A stretch of 64,000 nt of DNA from Isoetes taiwanensis (Eukaryota > Streptophyta > Lycopodiopsida > Isoetales > Isoetaceae). The position numbers and the translations under genes were made by a program. This document shows positions 10,309 to 22,007 of the stretch, piece after piece. Positions within the stretch are counted from its first letter, which is position 1. Each line of letters begins with the position of its first letter. The stretch is taken from positions 3,146,451 through 3,210,450 of the forward strand of contig JAJEKV010000060.1 of the NCBI GenBank assembly GCA_021234155.1, in the 5' to 3' direction. The notes below the pieces were generated by a model, which saw only the letters and a list, made by a program, of their open reading frames with translations, was not told the origin of the DNA and did not search any database.

Positions 10309-13300
10309 ATGGTTAACCGCGTGCTGAACAAGCTACCACCACCTTTTGTAGTATCTAGTCCGTCCAGTTCGGAGGGAGCCCTGGTCCAGGATGTTGTTTG
10401 TCATGATACCACCTCTTCTCCATCTCCTTCCTCAGCAACCTCCTCGTTGCTCGTCTTCGACACTCCGATTCCAGAAACAAACAGGTTGCCATAACCCTTC
10501 CAGCCGTCACCAAGTCCTGTACAAAACAGACTGCCCCCTCCATTCATTCCATCACCACCTGTACGTAACATGCTTCCACTACCCTTTGTTCCTTCCCCCG
10601 AAAGTGCACAGGCTCCACATGCAAAGGTTACTCGGAACAGGCTCCCCCCACCCTTTGTAGTATCTCCATCACCAAATAGAAGTGCAAGGTCTGTTGCACC
10701 GTCTGAAGAATACGAGATTCACCACAACTTCTCTCAATATGACTTCAACTCAAATGAGGATGATGTTGCAACTTCAACACCTCGACACACAAATATTGTG
10801 ACACATGGGTTTGCAGAGTTTCAAAGTGCAGTAAGAGATATGTTTGCAAGAACTCCTCAACAAGATGCTCCCACAACATCTGCTACCACAACAGGTTATG
10901 GCCCATCTCCTACATTTAACACCGTGCCTCCGACTTTTCCGGGAACAGCTTCACGAGGCCTCTTTTCCTCTAGAAACACACCAATGAGGGTAGAGGAGGC
11001 CACTCCAAGAGTAGAACTCTCGTCCGAAGATGAGGGCAACAACGACCAACGAGATTACATGTTCTCCAGCCAAACTACCCAGAAATTCAGGGTGGATTAT
11101 GGATTGAGAGCATGTTCATCTGTGAGAAGGAAAAACCTTATGGACGAGAACAAAATGAGGAGAATTCTAAGAACTACTAGATGCTGCTCATTAAGTTGCA
11201 TCACCAAATTGAACATGGCTAAACTTCGTGAAATTAGAAACATGTACAGTTCGATGACATTATCAGATCAAAATGCCTACTTGGCATACAGTGTAAGGCC
11301 AGACCGCAAAACATTCTTGCACTACATTAGAGGTGAACAAGTGTGCGAAATGTTTTATGGTTGTTCAAATCTAGGGTCCACTAGAATGTCTCGAATACAA
11401 TCGAAGATTGGATAAAGTCTACGCAATTGATGATCACTGCGGGCCAGGGGAAGAGTTGTAACAATGCACGCCTTTAGGTCTTTGTAGCTTGGATGGAGAA
11501 ATATTTTAGAGAGACATGTGAAAAGCTGCCAAACAAGTAAAATGTATCATTTGACGTGACAACATCACAAAAAAGATGTCTTCAACCAAGACAAAGAAAC
11601 ATGCACTCGGTCTCAACACATCTCTTACTCTTACTTCACTAGGATGTGGAAAGTTCAGTTTGGTCTTGTGAAAATTTCAAAATATAGGATGTCCGTGGTG
11701 CTCAACGTGTGTGCGTAATTGAAGAGCCAAAAAGAAACCGCAAAGACAGAGGTCGAAAAAAAGTAAGTTGAAGTTCTTCATTCTCTAACTTGTTTCAAAG
11801 AATTGTTTTGACCTGAATTCTTGAACGGATATTGTGCAAAGCTTGCTAGACAACCGTGACCAACAAGCACCGAGAGAAGGAAGCTTGCTAAGCCACGGGG
11901 AAAAAGCTCTTGAACGCCCCGCGCAAAGATATGTACATTGATGGGATGGATCGAAAAAAAGACTACTATTCCTCATTTCTTGAATATTCCTAAAGATGTG
12001 CCAGAGGAATGCTTTGTTAAGGTCCACCTTGTTGGAGCTATGGTCTTCAAAGGAAGTCTAAAGTGCAATGTCTTTTTGACGTATCCTAACTTGCATGGTG
12101 ACTCGAACCTCACTGTTACAATTCTTAATAAGGTGCTTTGTGAGCAAGAGCAATTACCTCCGCTTACTCCCTGCAGGCTTGACAACATTACCAGGGAGAA
12201 CAAGAATCAAACACTCTTTGCTTACTGTGCCATGCTAGTGGAGCTAGGGATCTTCAAAAAAGTCAAGCTTGGATTCTTACTTGTAGGGCACACTCATGAT
12301 CAGATAGACCAGATGTTCAGCAGATTTTCTGTTCGTCTAAGAAGGAAGAAGGCTTTTTGTCTTCCTACTTTGGTTCGAATCATTGAAGACTTACACTCCC
12401 ATGCCAGTGGTTGAGCTTCTAGTGGAGGCTAGCGACTTTAGGGGAATTTGTTTTCTCTCGACGTGGCTCTAGAGAACAAGCTGTGAACAAGTTGAACGAT
12501 ATTACGTTTCAACACCACATCAAGTTTTACTTGAAGGATGGACAAAGTTTTTTACAAGGGAAGAAATACACCACTACTAAAGACCTGGAGTCCACCGAGG
12601 GGGTTGCTTCCTTAATATTCCCGACACTTGCTTAGTAGAGCGTCTTTGGCCGAAGCGACTTCCTCTCAAAACCCAAAAAGAGTCAAAAGCAGCAGTAAAA
12701 GCACCCCGACTAACTCCTTAAAAGCAATTGAAAGTGGAATTTCTGCGGGCTTTAAGTACTTCTTAGAAGAAGACCAAATGTGGTGGAGAAGCTTCTTTGC
12801 TGAACAAACGATTGTGAATCAAAACTTAGCTCTAAGGCAAATGGATGAAGCTTTCCATTGGCCTAATGCCTTCCACTAACTTTAACCCGTGCAGGCCCGA
12901 GCAATGCTACAAGTAGCACCGGTAGCACCACCCGACAGAAGACGAGGATCGGGTCATGTACCTCGGCCAAGACATAAAAAAATGAGCCTGCAGTGGTAAT
13001 ATCACGTAAATTACCAAAGGTATGTTGATTGCTACTCCGACCGAGGACGATGATAAAGGCGACCTTTACGGATAGCAAAAGTACTTGACGATCAAAGAGG
13101 AAGGCTTGGTGACTAAACTCAAGATTCACTGGATGGCTACACGTTCAGAAAATGCTTTTGAAGGCAGATATGATTTAGAAATTAAAAGTCAAGGCAAGGG
13201 GAAAAAACTCAAGAGAGTGGGTAATAGGGATGAGCTAGACATACGCAAAGTGAGTATTCTATGTTATGATTTCAAATTGAAATCTGACAATCGTTTACGC

Positions 13301-13375
13301 CAGAGAACAATCAATTTACTTAAGAAGGCATGTAGCTACGAGGAAGAAGATGAAGAAGAGGGTGGTAATGCTTGA
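10309..13375 (+). pseudogene. DUF7869-like protein gene, probable transposase of the AACAGAG element (broken)
   Basis: A start at 10,309 follows a splice-like GTTTTGCAG. The first segment (to 11,415, with one TAA at 10,492-10,494) has four or more copies of a proline-rich repeat of type NRLPPPFVVSP, then CCSLSCITKLN and VCEMFYGCSNLGSTRMSRI. In another frame, weak similarity to a metal-binding/helical segment continues near 11,480-11,700. The best-kept piece (11,938-12,414) has NLTVTILNKVL, RENKNQTLFAY and FLLVGHTHDQIDQMFSRFS, the signature I associate with DUF7869 proteins, thought to contain an RNase-H-like fold. C-terminal remnants reach 13,375 in at least three frames. Its position just inside terminus B fits a transposase. 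Family assignment is from memory of motifs, not a search. Confidence 0.6.
11938..12414 (+). pseudogene. Core domain segment of the DUF7869-like protein (GHTH..ID motif)
   Basis: This 158-codon open segment is the most recognisable part of the putative transposase. It has an invariant-looking asparagine patch (RENKNQ) about 35 residues before GHTHDQIDQMFSRFS, then a basic RLRRKK stretch. Aspartates and histidines in this arrangement are compatible with a metal-dependent nuclease, but catalysis is inferred. The upstream DGMD motif expected just before it (near 11,940) is present as DGMD in a different frame, which shows a frameshift at the segment's start. Confidence 0.6.
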
Positions 13376-13894
13376 CCTCTTGTTGTATGATGTGAGGAAG
13401 ATAACTCAAGCACTTCCTCAGCGGCAAAAAAAAGAAGCGAAGGTGACTTAAGATGGCATAAATGAGGATGAAGATGTGCTGGATCCCTCTGTGATCACTC
13501 CTCACACTTTTGTACATAACTAAATCTTGTAAAAAGACTGTAAATTTTATATGTGAATGTGAAGATTTTGTCTTCAATTTTTGAAAATACTACAATTTCA
13601 GTTGTAAACTTCACTTAAAGTTTTGGTTAAAATATATGTTCCCTCAAATTAGAGGTTCTCTCTAAAAACATACTTCATCCAAATTCTTATTGCTAGAAAA
13701 GTGTCACTTTGAAATAGCTAATTCTCTCGTTGCACAGCAAAATTAGTGATTTTGGGGGGGTCAAGATACAGTTTTATGTCTTTTTTTTTTTAACCTCATT
13801 TTAGCCTCTTTTTTGAAAAAAAAGGGAATCTTCAAGGAATATTCCTTTTGCTCCCGTTTCAACGATCCCCTCTCGTTTCTATTGCAACTCTGTT
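13376..13894. mobile_element. Non-coding end B of the DNA transposon with terminal inverted repeat
   Basis: This AT-rich stretch follows the last DUF7869-like remnant. Near its end it carries GGGAATCTTC (13,825-13,834), a perfect AAGGAATATTCCTT palindrome (13,833-13,846) and CTCCCGTTTC, echoing the sequence just inside end A. It terminates in TGCAACTCTGTT at 13,883-13,894. The next four bases AACA (13,895-13,898) match the AACA at the other end, and gypsy integrase coding sequence resumes immediately. Confidence 0.78.
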
Positions 13895-14991
13895 AACAGT
13901 TCAATAACTGGTCACACAGGATTTATGAAGACATATTTCAAAGTGCGCAGCAGCTATTATTGGCCAGGGACGAAGAAGCAAGTAGCTCGCTACATCAAAG
14001 AGTGTCAGTTGTGTCAGCAGACGAAGGCAGAGCAGCTTCGAATTCCAGGGGCATTGGAACCTTTAGCGGTGCCGAACGCTAAGTGGGAGGTCATCAACAT
14101 GGACTTCATAACAGGGCTCCTGAGGACAGTAAGAGGGAAAGATGCTTTGATGGTTGTGGTCGACAAGTTGTCGAAGATGGCACATTTTGTGCCTTGCAGG
14201 ACCATCGACACAGCTATGGATACAGCGAAGCTCTTCACCAAAGAAATCTTTAGGCTCCATGGCATGCCAAGAGAGATCATCTCCGAAAGAGACCCGAAGT
14301 TCATGAGTGCCTTTTGGCAAGATCTTTTTGCGACGATTCAGACGAAGCTGTCCATGAGCACGGCCTATCATCCTCAGACGGACCCGTAGAGGTTTCGCAG
14401 CAAATGTTGGCCGACATGCAGCAGCTGGTGGAAGAGGTTCGAGGATATCTTCTTGCAGCAAGGAGTCGACAAAAGAGCATCGCTGACAAGCATCGGACAG
14501 TCAGAGAGTTCCAAGTTGGCGACGACGTGTGGCTCAAGATCAAAGTGAAGCAGGCGAAGCTCCGCATTGGAAATTGTAAGAAGCTTGCTCCAAGGTGGGC
14601 TGGACCCTTCAAGATAGTCAGGAGAGTAGATAATCAATCCTACAAGTTGGACCTACCAACACACCTAAAGATTCATAAAGTCTTCCACGTGAGTTTGTTG
14701 AAGAAGCATACTCCAAATCTAGATGAAGTCTTAGACACTCCAATGTTGTTGGAAATGACAGAAGAGCAGCTGGAAATAGTTCCAGAATTGATTCTTGATA
14801 AAGCCTTCAAGAATACAAGGAGATCAGAGTTTCTCCAATATTTGGTCAAGTGGAAACACTTGCCGGTGGAAGACGCGACATGGGTACTCAAGAAGGATCT
14901 AATAATGCAGTACCCACAGTTTATGGAGCAATGGGACGGCAAGGCCATTTTCGAAGAAATCGGCTCAGGCATGTCGATTTGTATAGATTGA
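13895..14991 (+). pseudogene. Gypsy integrase with C-terminal chromodomain (internal deletion)
   Basis: The zinc-binding lead-in and DDE core read YYWPGTKKQVARYIKECQLC, NMDFITGLL (first Asp) and ISERDPKFMS (second Asp), then AYHPQTD. At about 14,385 the frame changes and the part that would hold the catalytic glutamate is deleted. The following segment has KLAPRWAGPFKIV and a chromodomain, with ELILDKAFKNTRRSEFLQYL and VKWKHLPVEDATWVL, ending at 14,991. The chromodomain places the element among chromoviruses, whose integrases target chromatin. This copy cannot be catalytic. It is the missing 3' part of the gypsy pol at 1,679-4,895. Confidence 0.88.
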
Positions 14992-15867
14992 TTTCATGTG
15001 TAGTTAACATTAATCTACGCATGCAACCTATGCTAGGTATGGGTTGCATGCGTTGTTACCGATGATGAGACCACTACGGTGATCTCTAGGACGTGGTGTA
15101 ATGTCGATGTAGGCATGACCGCGGGTCCGCTTGGATGAGTTGGAAAGGTAGATTAAAAAGTCTACTTCTGTCCCACGGAAGTAGACGACCTTGAGAGATA
15201 AGAGGTCATTCAGGAATGCATTGATAGGAAAAGCACCTCTAGTCAATGCCTACGGGGAGGACCCTATCCTTCACGCCCCACATACGGGAAGGACCCTATC
15301 CTCCATGCTTGGGCAACTAAAGGTGTAGGCATGAGCGCCATATAGGCATTATAGGGCGCTGTCTCCACGGCCACGATGGAAGAAGCATCCTCTTCCTATG
15401 CCGGGAGATTAGTCTTGCATCCTTTTAGGTTAATTATATGGGTGGTTACCTTATAACCATAATTTTATTAATAATTAAAATGGTACTAACGTAGTGTCGA
15501 CCTGCAGGCCAATAGAGCACTCCGGAGGGCAAGGAGGTCGAGCTCAAATTTTGTTGTAATGTGTTGCAAGGAATGAAGAGTACCTCGAAGCATAATTGTA
15601 TATGGAACTGTTGAATTTTGATAAACTAAATGATTGTAATAAGTGAGACTAATAAGTACCTTGTTTTAATGAAGTTACGAATTAATAAGTTACTTGATAA
15701 TGTAATGACGTAATAATGTTTTAAAAATATTACCTTAAGGTAATCCTAATAATTGTGTAAGCATAATAGTAAAATATTGTATGCATCAAGTTGATTGCAG
15801 GTTAGGAAGTTTCCAAGGTGGGGAGACCCACGATGCTGCGGACAACATCATTTCAAGGTGGGAAGAA
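14992..15867 (+). other. Gypsy 3' untranslated region
   Basis: No gene is seen between the integrase stop and the LTR. A perfect 12-bp hairpin, arms ACGCATGCAACC (15,017-15,028) and GGTTGCATGCGT (15,042-15,053), lies just after the stop. The region ends in two purine-rich tracts, the second (AAGGTGGGAAGAA, 15,855-15,867) directly abutting the LTR start, as expected for a polypurine tract. Confidence 0.6.
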
Positions 15868-17200
15868 TGTGACGTTCCAGCACAGTATACGGTCCCAGGA
15901 CGTATACTGTACTGCCTCGTCACGCGTACACGCCATCCCGATTGACGTGTACGCCGACGTGTAGCCAAGCAGGTAGCACCCTAGGGGGCAACTTGCAAGG
16001 TGTGTACATTTTATTAATGTGCACATTTACCCATGTGCACATTTATCTATGTACACATTTTCCCATGTGGACACTTTATGCCACCTAGTTAATAAAGGCA
16101 AGTGGGCCGTACCCAATTATCCCACATGCTTAAAGGGATAATGGGAAACCCTAGCCCTAACCCTTGTCTATTTAGGTAAAGGAAACCCTAACTTGCTATT
16201 TTCGTCCATAGCATTTTAGATCTCTGTTTTGCTTGCTCCAGGAGCCAAACCCACCTCCCAAACTCTGTCTGAGCGATCTAGCTCATTAGTTTCCCTTTCT
16301 AGCTTCGTCTTCTAGCAGTTCAACAGGATGGTCGAGTTCAGGGCAGGAGGAGCGAGCCAAGGATCAGGTATTTTGTCAATTTAATAGCCTAAACCGCCTC
16401 CCAGTCATTGAATAAGTAGGTTTAGCCTATTAAATTGCCCATAGCAGCCATCTAGATCTCTAGATATCGAGCCCTAACTAAAGAATCTAACTCTGTGATC
16501 TAGATTAGATCTTGTTCTTTAGTTCTTCTGTGAGATGTGTGATGATATATCTCTGTGGAATCATTGTATTGGAAAGGGGGGTAGAGACCCTAAAGCCTGG
16601 TAGTTGATGCTCCTAGCTAGCCTCTTTAGCACACTGTAAATTCGGCCTGTGTACAAGAACCACACCGGGTTGTGGGTGAAGGGGCCAGACTGGCTCATAA
16701 GGAGGTTCATGTCTGACTCATGAGAACGACCCCTCTAGCGTGTAAAGCCTACCGGGGATCCCTGTGGACTAGGTATAATGGCTTGCCACTGCGTGTGGGC
16801 AAGGCATGGGCTCGACACCCGTGGAGTGATGCGTCACTCTCCATTGGGTTCAAGTCGAATAAGGGCAGTGACCCTCTAGTCACCTTGAGTCAGCATGTAG
16901 ATCTCTGGAGGGAGTGATCCCTACCTGCCCCATCGGAACTGGGAAGATGCAACCCAGGAATAGTCCCTTTGGCTATGCATCCGGCGGGCTACAGTCAGGT
17001 CCCAACACTTTTCAGCCTACTCTGCAAAGTGTGCACAGGAGGGGCGGATGGAGTGGACTACCCTAAGCCATGTTCTCATGCCAGCCAAATCCATTGCCAT
17101 GAATTCCGTCTGCAATGAACTCTGGAGACCCAAGCCGTCAGTCATCCCCTTGAGTCTGAGCCTTGGGTAGGATTCCCTATGTGATATACTGATCTTTGTC
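15868..17200 (+). repeat. Gypsy 3' LTR (right boundary approximate)
   Basis: The LTR begins TGTGACGTTCC directly after a polypurine tract, a typical chromovirus LTR start. The interior contains AATAAAGG, CTAACCCTTGTCTATTTAGG and other sequence without coding potential. Homology to the inverted fragment at 1-905 covers about 16,600-17,160. I cannot fix the 3' end because no second complete LTR is present. Confidence 0.65.
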
Positions 17201-19020
17201 TATGCAGATATGAGATGTGCCATCCTTCGAGATGGTTATGTGATATTGATGTTGTATACTGACATGTATGTTTACGCGTCCGCAGCTAGGTCGGCCCTGA
17301 GGGAGATAGGGCAAATGACCCCTTCATTCTTCCCACTGGAACTCATCAAGGTTGCAGTGATACGTGAAGGGCCCTGTATCAGTGTGGAGCTGGTATGGGG
17401 GATGAACTCCTGTTTGTATATGGTGAGTGCACCATATATGAGTAGGGGATGTCACACATTCAGTGCATTTTCATATACGAAGTTGTTTCTAGAAGGTTTT
17501 GGAACATTCCAGAACCTACATGCATGTGCAATAATTGGCATGATCTCATCCTTTGAGTGGCGCGATACTGGACGTTGGTCTAGAAGTCAAGACTTATATA
17601 TAGAAGTGTCTCATTTTTGAATCATTTTGATTCAACACCAATCTTGAACTTTCTAGCTCAAATCCTTGTATACTGCCTTGTTGTATCAAGTATAGCTAGT
17701 TTTCCAGCATATTTCTCAAATATTTTCATAGTATTTTTCCGTGCGGTCGTGAACGTTCATGACAGAAGGAAGCCTCAAATGGGCTATAAGTCTTGCACCA
17801 AGATGTATATTATTCCTTAATATGAAATTAGTATAGTTTGTTATAGCTGGAGTTTTGCATATATTGACTTGAAGTTTCAACAAGCTTAAGGTAGAGCAAC
17901 ATATCTATTGATCCAGACGCTAATGTTATACCCCAATAGATATATATTCTTCTCACTAACTTTGAGCAAGCTAGAATTAGATCAAGTTGTAGGTATTATA
18001 TATAGCACCCCATGTTCAATAAAATACATTATCGTTTGATGCATTTCTGTGCGGCAAGGTAGAAATAAAAAGATGCCATTTTTCTAGTGTTTGTGGAAGT
18101 AAAATTATGCTATTGAGCAAAAGCCATAATATTCTTGAGGAGAAAAATGTCCACCATCAAGCTTTTGTTGTAGAAAAGTACTAGCAAAGATCTGAAGGTG
18201 TAGGAATAAGAAGTCATGAATTTGGAGGCGTCCACCACAACAAATTGGGGTCATGGACAAAGGTTTTGATGAGGGGCAACTTTGTCCAAACAAGTTTGTT
18301 TAAGGTTAACATCTGACAATGAGCGGGGGGGAGTGGCGAAATCATATAGAGCTAGTATATATATCATGGTTGGGAACAAAAGACAAAGGCAAAGGCAAAT
18401 GCAATATGCAAAGTGTTTGCTAAAGAAGGCTAAATTCGCAAAGACTTCTATAAATAGAACAACTTCAATTGGTGATATCACCGTAACCAAAAATCCAATT
18501 TGGACGAGTTTTACGTTTATGGGATCGCCCGGAGTCTAGTTTCTGAATTTGGGTGGCGCTTCTTCTGGTTCATCTGTATGAGGGAGAAATGGCGAAAAGA
18601 GTGACAAGGGGTCAAAGAGGACTGCTAGCTCGAGGGAGGAGCTACAAGAGGTTGATGATTATCAGATATGCCTTATAGTCTTTGTGTTCCAGTTGTTAGC
18701 TAAGTGGTCTGGTTCGGTGGAGAGCTCTTTTAAATAAGGCTTTGGCTACTAATTTGTGTAAAAGTTCTTATGTTTGTTCAGGTATTCAGGGAAGATCGTA
18801 TCAATTGTTGTCAGAACGCAGTTTCGATTTCCTTTGGAACTATGGGTAGTGGAACCATTACCATGATCTCAGTCGTGATCATGAAATACACTGTATATAG
18901 CTATGCAGAGCAATCTATTTAGTTAGATGCATGGGACTTTTGAGGAGATACGAGAAAAATGCTTCGAGAATTCTAAGAACAAAGTCATTCTTGAGAGGAA
19001 ACTTCAATTGGATACTATTT
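17201..19020. other. Spacer without recognised genes
   Basis: The sequence becomes AT-rich after about 17,600. A 136-codon frame at 17,210-17,620 has no recognisable domain and may be the tail of the LTR element. I see no splice pattern, RNA gene or element terminus that I can defend. Confidence 0.4.
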
Positions 19021-19030
19021 ATCTAGATGG

Positions 19031-19310
19031 CCATCACGAGCGAATGTGACCCACGCGTAGGTGGTAATCACAAGTGAATATGACCCATGAGGAGGTGGTA
19101 ATCACAAGTGAATGTGACCCAGGAGGAGGTGGTAATCATAATAGAAAGAGACCCACGAGTAGGTGGGGACCTCGAGTTGAATTGGTCCACAAGTATGTGG
19201 CAACCAAGAACTGAATTGGTCCATGAGTAGCTGGCAACCAAGAACTAAATTGGTGCGCGAGTAGGTAGTAACCAAGAATTAATGGCCCACGAGTAGGTGG
19301 TAATACAGTC
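19031..19310. repeat. Degenerate minisatellite, about 36-bp unit
   Basis: About eight diverged tandem copies of a unit of the type GTGACCCACGAGTAGGTGGT followed by AATCACAAGTGAAT. The first copies carry the AATCACAAGTGAATGTGACCC version and the later ones ACCAAGAACTGAATTGGTCC, so the array has two sub-types. No coding potential. Confidence 0.85.
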
Positions 19311-20440
19311 TAAATGCCATATGAATTCCTAATTGCATATATAGTTTTCAATCATTTTTTCGAGGCGGCCTTGATAGCTTTCATTTCCATTTTGTTTCAG
19401 CTGGTATGGGAAAGAGAAATATTCACGATGTCCTTGGCCACCTCAATAAAGTTTTTATAGATTTTGTCTGACTTCATGTAAATTGTAATGCATGCCTCTC
19501 ACAGCTTACCCACATGAGCATTTTAGCAAATGATCCCAATATAAGAGGTAAGAGAAGAACGAGCTCAAAGGTGTCAATATGTACGTGGTTCTCAATATGG
19601 TACAAAAGAGTGACAACCTCTTCATTCGGGATTTGCATACGAGGTGGCAAACACACCATAATTCTTCTTGAATGTCGTCGTCATCATTTGCTGACATGTA
19701 ATGTCATGCATGTGCCTTCTTTTGTAAAGAAAGACGCATTTCTAATGAGGTCCTCTTTCTTTGGACCTAAACATGCCAAAATAGGACAATGCATCCAAAA
19801 TTGCAAAGAGCTACTCCACGATATGATGGATGATGATAGTTTTATTTAACATTAAGGAACACCTTGTAGCAGATATTAAAATAACGTTTGTAGTCATGAT
19901 TCATTTGTCGACTAAGGATTTGCATCCTTAGAGTAGAAGGCAATATTCCTTTGTGGAATGTCTATTTGGCATGTTGCTGTTTATGGAAGTGAAGTGAAAT
20001 GAAGTAAAGTTCCGTTTTATAAGAAGCACATTTTTAATGATTAAGAAGTCCTAGGAAAATTAGCATCTCTATAGTTGGACCTAAAAATTTCCAATCTAAG
20101 AAAACAATTGGCCTAAACTACATGCTAGGGGAGGGGCACCAATAGTGGACCATGGTCCAATAATGGACCAGGGTAAAATGGACCAGTTTTTCTAATAGTA
20201 GCTCAATACATAACATTTGCCTCAATTTGCACCATTGAGTTAAATGGGCAAAGAAAGGGGGTTTAATTGTCACCATCCAATCTCGATCCATAATTGGGTA
20301 TCAAATGATTCAAACTATTTATAGATTGACCCATTTAATGTGGAAATTTCATGGGCTATATGAACCGAGTTTTTTTCAAGAGAAATATATGCAATACCTC
20401 ACATTAAGAGCTTTTAAACCATGCATTTTAATTGACAAAG
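19311..20440. other. AT-rich spacer
   Basis: A 111-codon frame (19,514-19,849) shows no recognisable motif. A short imperfect repeat, TAGTGGACCATGGTCCAATA followed by ATGGACCAGGG, lies near 20,132. Nothing else can be supported. Confidence 0.4.
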
Positions 20441-21870
20441 ATATTATTGAATTCTAATCCACATTGCCCTTAGTTTTTAATTATGGGCATTATTGTTTCG
20501 TGGGTGTATTATTTTTTGTGAGCCGTCAGATGACGGCATTTTCTGTGGAATATGCCGGTCGGGCAGATCCAGGCCTCCCAGTTTGGGTCAGCATGGGGTC
20601 AAATTGACCCCATTTAATAGGGGCGTTTTTGAAGCCCACACCATTGCTTACAAATTTAAAAATACAGTAGAACCAAGAAATACCAAAGAACAACCAAATT
20701 GACGATTCATTTACAACAGAAACATGAAGATATACATTGATGGAGTCGCAAAGTACAGAAGTGGCTTGATAGCCAGCACAACAGCAGTAGAGAAGAAAAG
20801 CATAAGCACAAAAGAGGAGGCGATGAACATGAGCAGAAGAAGCTAGTTGTGCAGCTGTCCAGAGCTTCCAACACAACACAGCTTCTGATACAACACAGCT
20901 TCCAACAGGACAGAGCCCGGGGAATCAAACCCCAACAAGATAACCAATGCTCTTGCCTTACAAATTCAGAGCTAAATTCCTGAAATAACGAAGAACAAAG
21001 CCCAGTGAGTTGTTCGTGCTCTTAACGCCACAATATAAATAAAGCAAGAAGATGGAAAATAGAAGCAACGACAGGATGCAGCTGGCGGTTTGAATGCTAA
21101 GGTCGATAAGATGCACCAGCGAATCTCAAATTCGAAGCCCAAACTGATTCGAAGCTGTGCTAACCCAGGCTGATTTGAAGCTGTGATTTGAAGCCGTGAT
21201 AACCCAAGCTGATTTGAAGTTGTGATTTCAAGCTGTGATAACCTTGCCTACAACCCTGCCAGATTCACACAAGAAAGAGACTGGCTTAGGGCAAACCGGC
21301 CCTCTTGGCCTCATTTTCGGCCGCCTTAAATCCGCCATCGCCATTTTCTTCCTAAGATTTTTCTCCTTGCCCTTTTGGCTATGGTGCCCTGCAAGAAACC
21401 TCAAAGATACAGACGAAATCAAAGTGGCCGATCCTTCGAGCCGGTTTATCAGCACATGAGCAGCCCGACACCTGCACATAACCCATTTAGAATGGGCCTG
21501 GCTCAGCGCCAAATGCCAGGGCGCACGCGCAGACCGATCCGCCAAGCACCTTAGGGCAAAAAAAAATACAGCCAACCACCTCCAGCAGATCAGGTTCATC
21601 CTCAACCGGCCACCTGCAAGGCCCGAAATTGGCAAGCAAATGCCCAGCCACCATCTGTCCAGCCGCATGACCTCCTATCCCCAATTCAACCTTCGGCAAC
21701 AGCGGAATACAGTTCCTTGCCCTAACTCACATGCCAGCGTCAGCTTTCTACTTTTCTAGATACGAATACACTAAAAAACAACTAAGAATCTTAAGTTATA
21801 AACATACGAAAGTTGATCGTGCACACATTATTATTGAATTCTAATCCACATTGTCCTTATTTGGTGCCAA
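20440..21870. repeat. Segment flanked by ~35-bp direct repeats, containing a tRNA-like SINE signature
   Basis: TATTGAATTCTAATCCACAT with flanking bases occurs at about 20,445 and again at about 21,830, bracketing some 1.4 kb. Inside, the minus strand from about 20,985 to 20,925 reads TTAGCTCTGAATTTGTAAGG, GCAAGAGCATTGGTTATCTT and GGGGTTTGATTCCCC. These resemble the A box, anticodon arm and B box of a tRNA. Around 21,150-21,240 are short tandem copies of GCTGATTTGAAGCTGTGATT. A 146-codon minus-strand frame (21,228-21,668) is not recognised. The segment is probably a small retroelement or composite insertion. Confidence 0.5.
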
Positions 21871-22007
21871 TTTGCAGCGGGACCATGTAGTTTTTTCTAA
21901 ATGTTGTTCCCAACTATATAATCTAAATGGGACAACCATAAAAGTCCACGTATTCAGACACAATACAAAAGTGCGAGAACTAGGCCGAGCTCAGAAGAGC
22001 AGCAGCC

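Noticed and set aside
15496-15509. GTCGACCTGCAGGC, identical to part of a common cloning-vector polylinker
   Set aside because: Neither flank continues as vector sequence, and the match lies within an otherwise normal gypsy 3' region, so chance is the simpler explanation.
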